Source: Aureimonas mangrovi
Lineage (GTDB): Bacteria; Pseudomonadota; Alphaproteobacteria; Rhizobiales; Rhizobiaceae
Assembly: GCF_014058705.1 (NCBI RefSeq)
Contig: NZ_CP059692.1
Coordinates: 1,307,001 to 1,371,000, forward strand
Reading direction: 5' to 3'
Length of the DNA stretch: 64,000 nt
The first letter of the stretch is position 1. Each line of letters opens with the position of its first letter. A program made the position numbers and the translations under genes. Shown here piece by piece: positions 63,117-64,000 of this stretch. The notes beneath the pieces are model-generated. The model worked only from the letters and a program-made list of their open reading frames with translations. It searched no databases and was not told where the DNA came from.

Positions 63117-64000
63117 ATGCTGCGCTATCTCGCCTTCCGCGTCGGCACGATGATCTCGACGCTGCTCGTCACCAGCGTCCTCATCTTCACGATCATCCAG
63201 CTTCCGCCGGGCGATTATCTGACAAACTATATCGGCGAGCTGCGGGCCGAGGGCGATTCGCAGGCCGAAGAGAAGGTCGCTTTCCTGCGCGAGCAGTACG
63301 GCCTCGACCAACCGCTTCCCATCCAGTACCTGCGGTGGATTTCGGGCTTCGTGCGCGGCGATTTCGGCTACTCCTTCGAATATGCCGCGCCGGTCTCGGA
63401 AGTGATGGGGGACCGTGTCTTCCTCACCCTCGTCCTGAATTTCGCGACGGTGCTTTTCGTCTATCTGGTCTCGTTTCCCCTTGGGCTTTACGTCGCGCGG
63501 CGAAAGGGCAGCCTGGCCGACCGATCCCTGACTCTGACCGGCTATCTCGGTCTTGCAACGCCCAATTTTCTTCTCGCGCTGATCCTTCTGTATCTGGCGA
63601 ACGCCTTGTTCGGCATCTCGATCGGCGGCCTGATGGACCCTGCCTACGCCGACGAGGGCTGGTCGGCCGCAAAGATCGGCTCGATGCTCGCCCATCTCGT
63701 CGTGCCCGTCGTCGTGATCGGCACGTCGGGCACCGCCGCCATGATCCAGCGCCTGCGCGCCAACCTTCTGGACGAGTTGCGGCGCCCCTATGTCGTCGCC
63801 GCGACGGCGCGCGGCCTGCCCGGCGGCTTCGTCCTGCGAAAGTACGCGCTGCGCTCGGCGCTCAACCCGTTCGTCTCCGATATCGGAGACATCCTGCCCC
63901 AGATCGTTTCGGGCTCGGTCATCATCTCCGTCATCATGTCGCTGCCCACGACCGGGCCGATGCTCCTGTCCTCGCTGCGCAGCCAGGACATGTATCTCGC
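63117..64000 (+). CDS. peptide ABC transporter permease, 5' part (cut by window end)
   Basis: The frame opens at ATG 63117 and is still open at the window end (295 codons visible). Starts MLRYLAFRVGTMISTLLVT with QLPPGDYL and EQYGLDQPLPIQYLRW, a DppB-type permease pattern, then about five membrane segments and the inner membrane loop RRPYVVAATARGLPGGFVLRKYALRSALNPF. A second permease gene is expected beyond the end. Confidence 0.9.
   Translation, partial: MLRYLAFRVGTMISTLLVTSVLIFTIIQLPPGDYLTNYIGELRAEGDSQAEEKVAFLREQYGLDQPLPIQYLRWISGFVRGDFGYSFEYAAPVSEVMGDRVFLTLVLNFATVLFVYLVSFPLGLYVARRKGSLADRSLTLTGYLGLATPNFLLALILLYLANALFGISIGGLMDPAYADEGWSAAKIGSMLAHLVVPVVVIGTSGTAAMIQRLRANLLDELRRPYVVAATARGLPGGFVLRKYALRSALNPFVSDIGDILPQIVSGSVIISVIMSLPTTGPMLLSSLRSQDMYL

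Overview
The window is GC-rich chromosomal DNA from an alphaproteobacterium, most likely of the order Hyphomicrobiales (Rhizobiales). The support is: a circularly permuted two-piece tmRNA gene whose tag reads ANDNYAEARLAA, a class A RNase P RNA, an alpha-type ClpXP adaptor SspB, the gene order thyA-folA-hflK-hflC-degP, a metF preceded by an ArsR-methyltransferase regulator, an HWE-type histidine kinase, and DUF4169, DUF1206, DUF2293 and DUF4112 genes. I see no insertion sequence, phage, integrase, CRISPR array or tRNA gene. Genus cannot be assigned by eye.

Layout. 1-9.5 kb: end of a GntR-type regulator, a membrane protein followed by a membrane-anchored ClpP-fold protein, a lysophospholipase-like hydrolase, an NMT1/SsuA-type ABC importer, a secreted RNase T2, a Dabb protein and EttA. 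9.6-18.8 kb: PAS-HWE kinase with a single-domain response regulator, DedA, MOSC, small and DUF genes, the ArsR-methyltransferase/metF methionine unit behind a perfect palindrome, a 28-residue membrane protein, a PLP-dependent decarboxylase, an ICMT-like enzyme and cytochrome b561. 18.9-23.7 kb: a group of cell wall hydrolases (MltB-type transglycosylase, GH25 muramidase, amidase, SLT) plus a TerB-DnaJ protein. 23.8-24.2 kb: rnpB. 24.5-38.7 kb: the division and cell wall (dcw) cluster mraZ-rsmH-ftsL-ftsI-murE-murF-mraY-murD-ftsW-(two small membrane genes)-murG-murC-murB, with MraZ boxes in front. It stops at murB; ddl, ftsQ, ftsA and ftsZ do not follow. 38.6-40.2 kb, minus strand: RHH protein, DUF4169, sspB and the tmRNA gene. 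40.3-46 kb: thyA, folA, hflK, hflC, degP. 46-57 kb: serB, miaA, DUF1206, the acetolactate synthase genes behind a leader peptide and attenuator, LysE, a RecD-like helicase, pdxJ, a TetR regulator and ilvC. 57-64 kb: PilZ protein, polysaccharide deacetylase and GNAT protein, then a peptide-type ABC transporter cut by the window end.

The most unusual observation is the dcw-encoded FtsI. The reading frame is intact and keeps the membrane anchor, the pedestal domain and the outer shell of the transpeptidase fold, but the stretch carrying SxxK and SxN is deleted and the KTG motif is replaced. It should be a catalytically dead division PBP kept in its native operon. Other points are an ilv leader peptide (Met-Leu-Ile-Leu-Val) whose AUG sits almost at the predicted transcription start, a tmRNA gene next to the adaptor for its own tag, consensus DnaA boxes in front of thyA, a perfect 20-bp palindrome controlling the methionine unit, an rnpB -35 element inside the loop of an inverted repeat, and small membrane proteins with strong ribosome binding sites or translational coupling.
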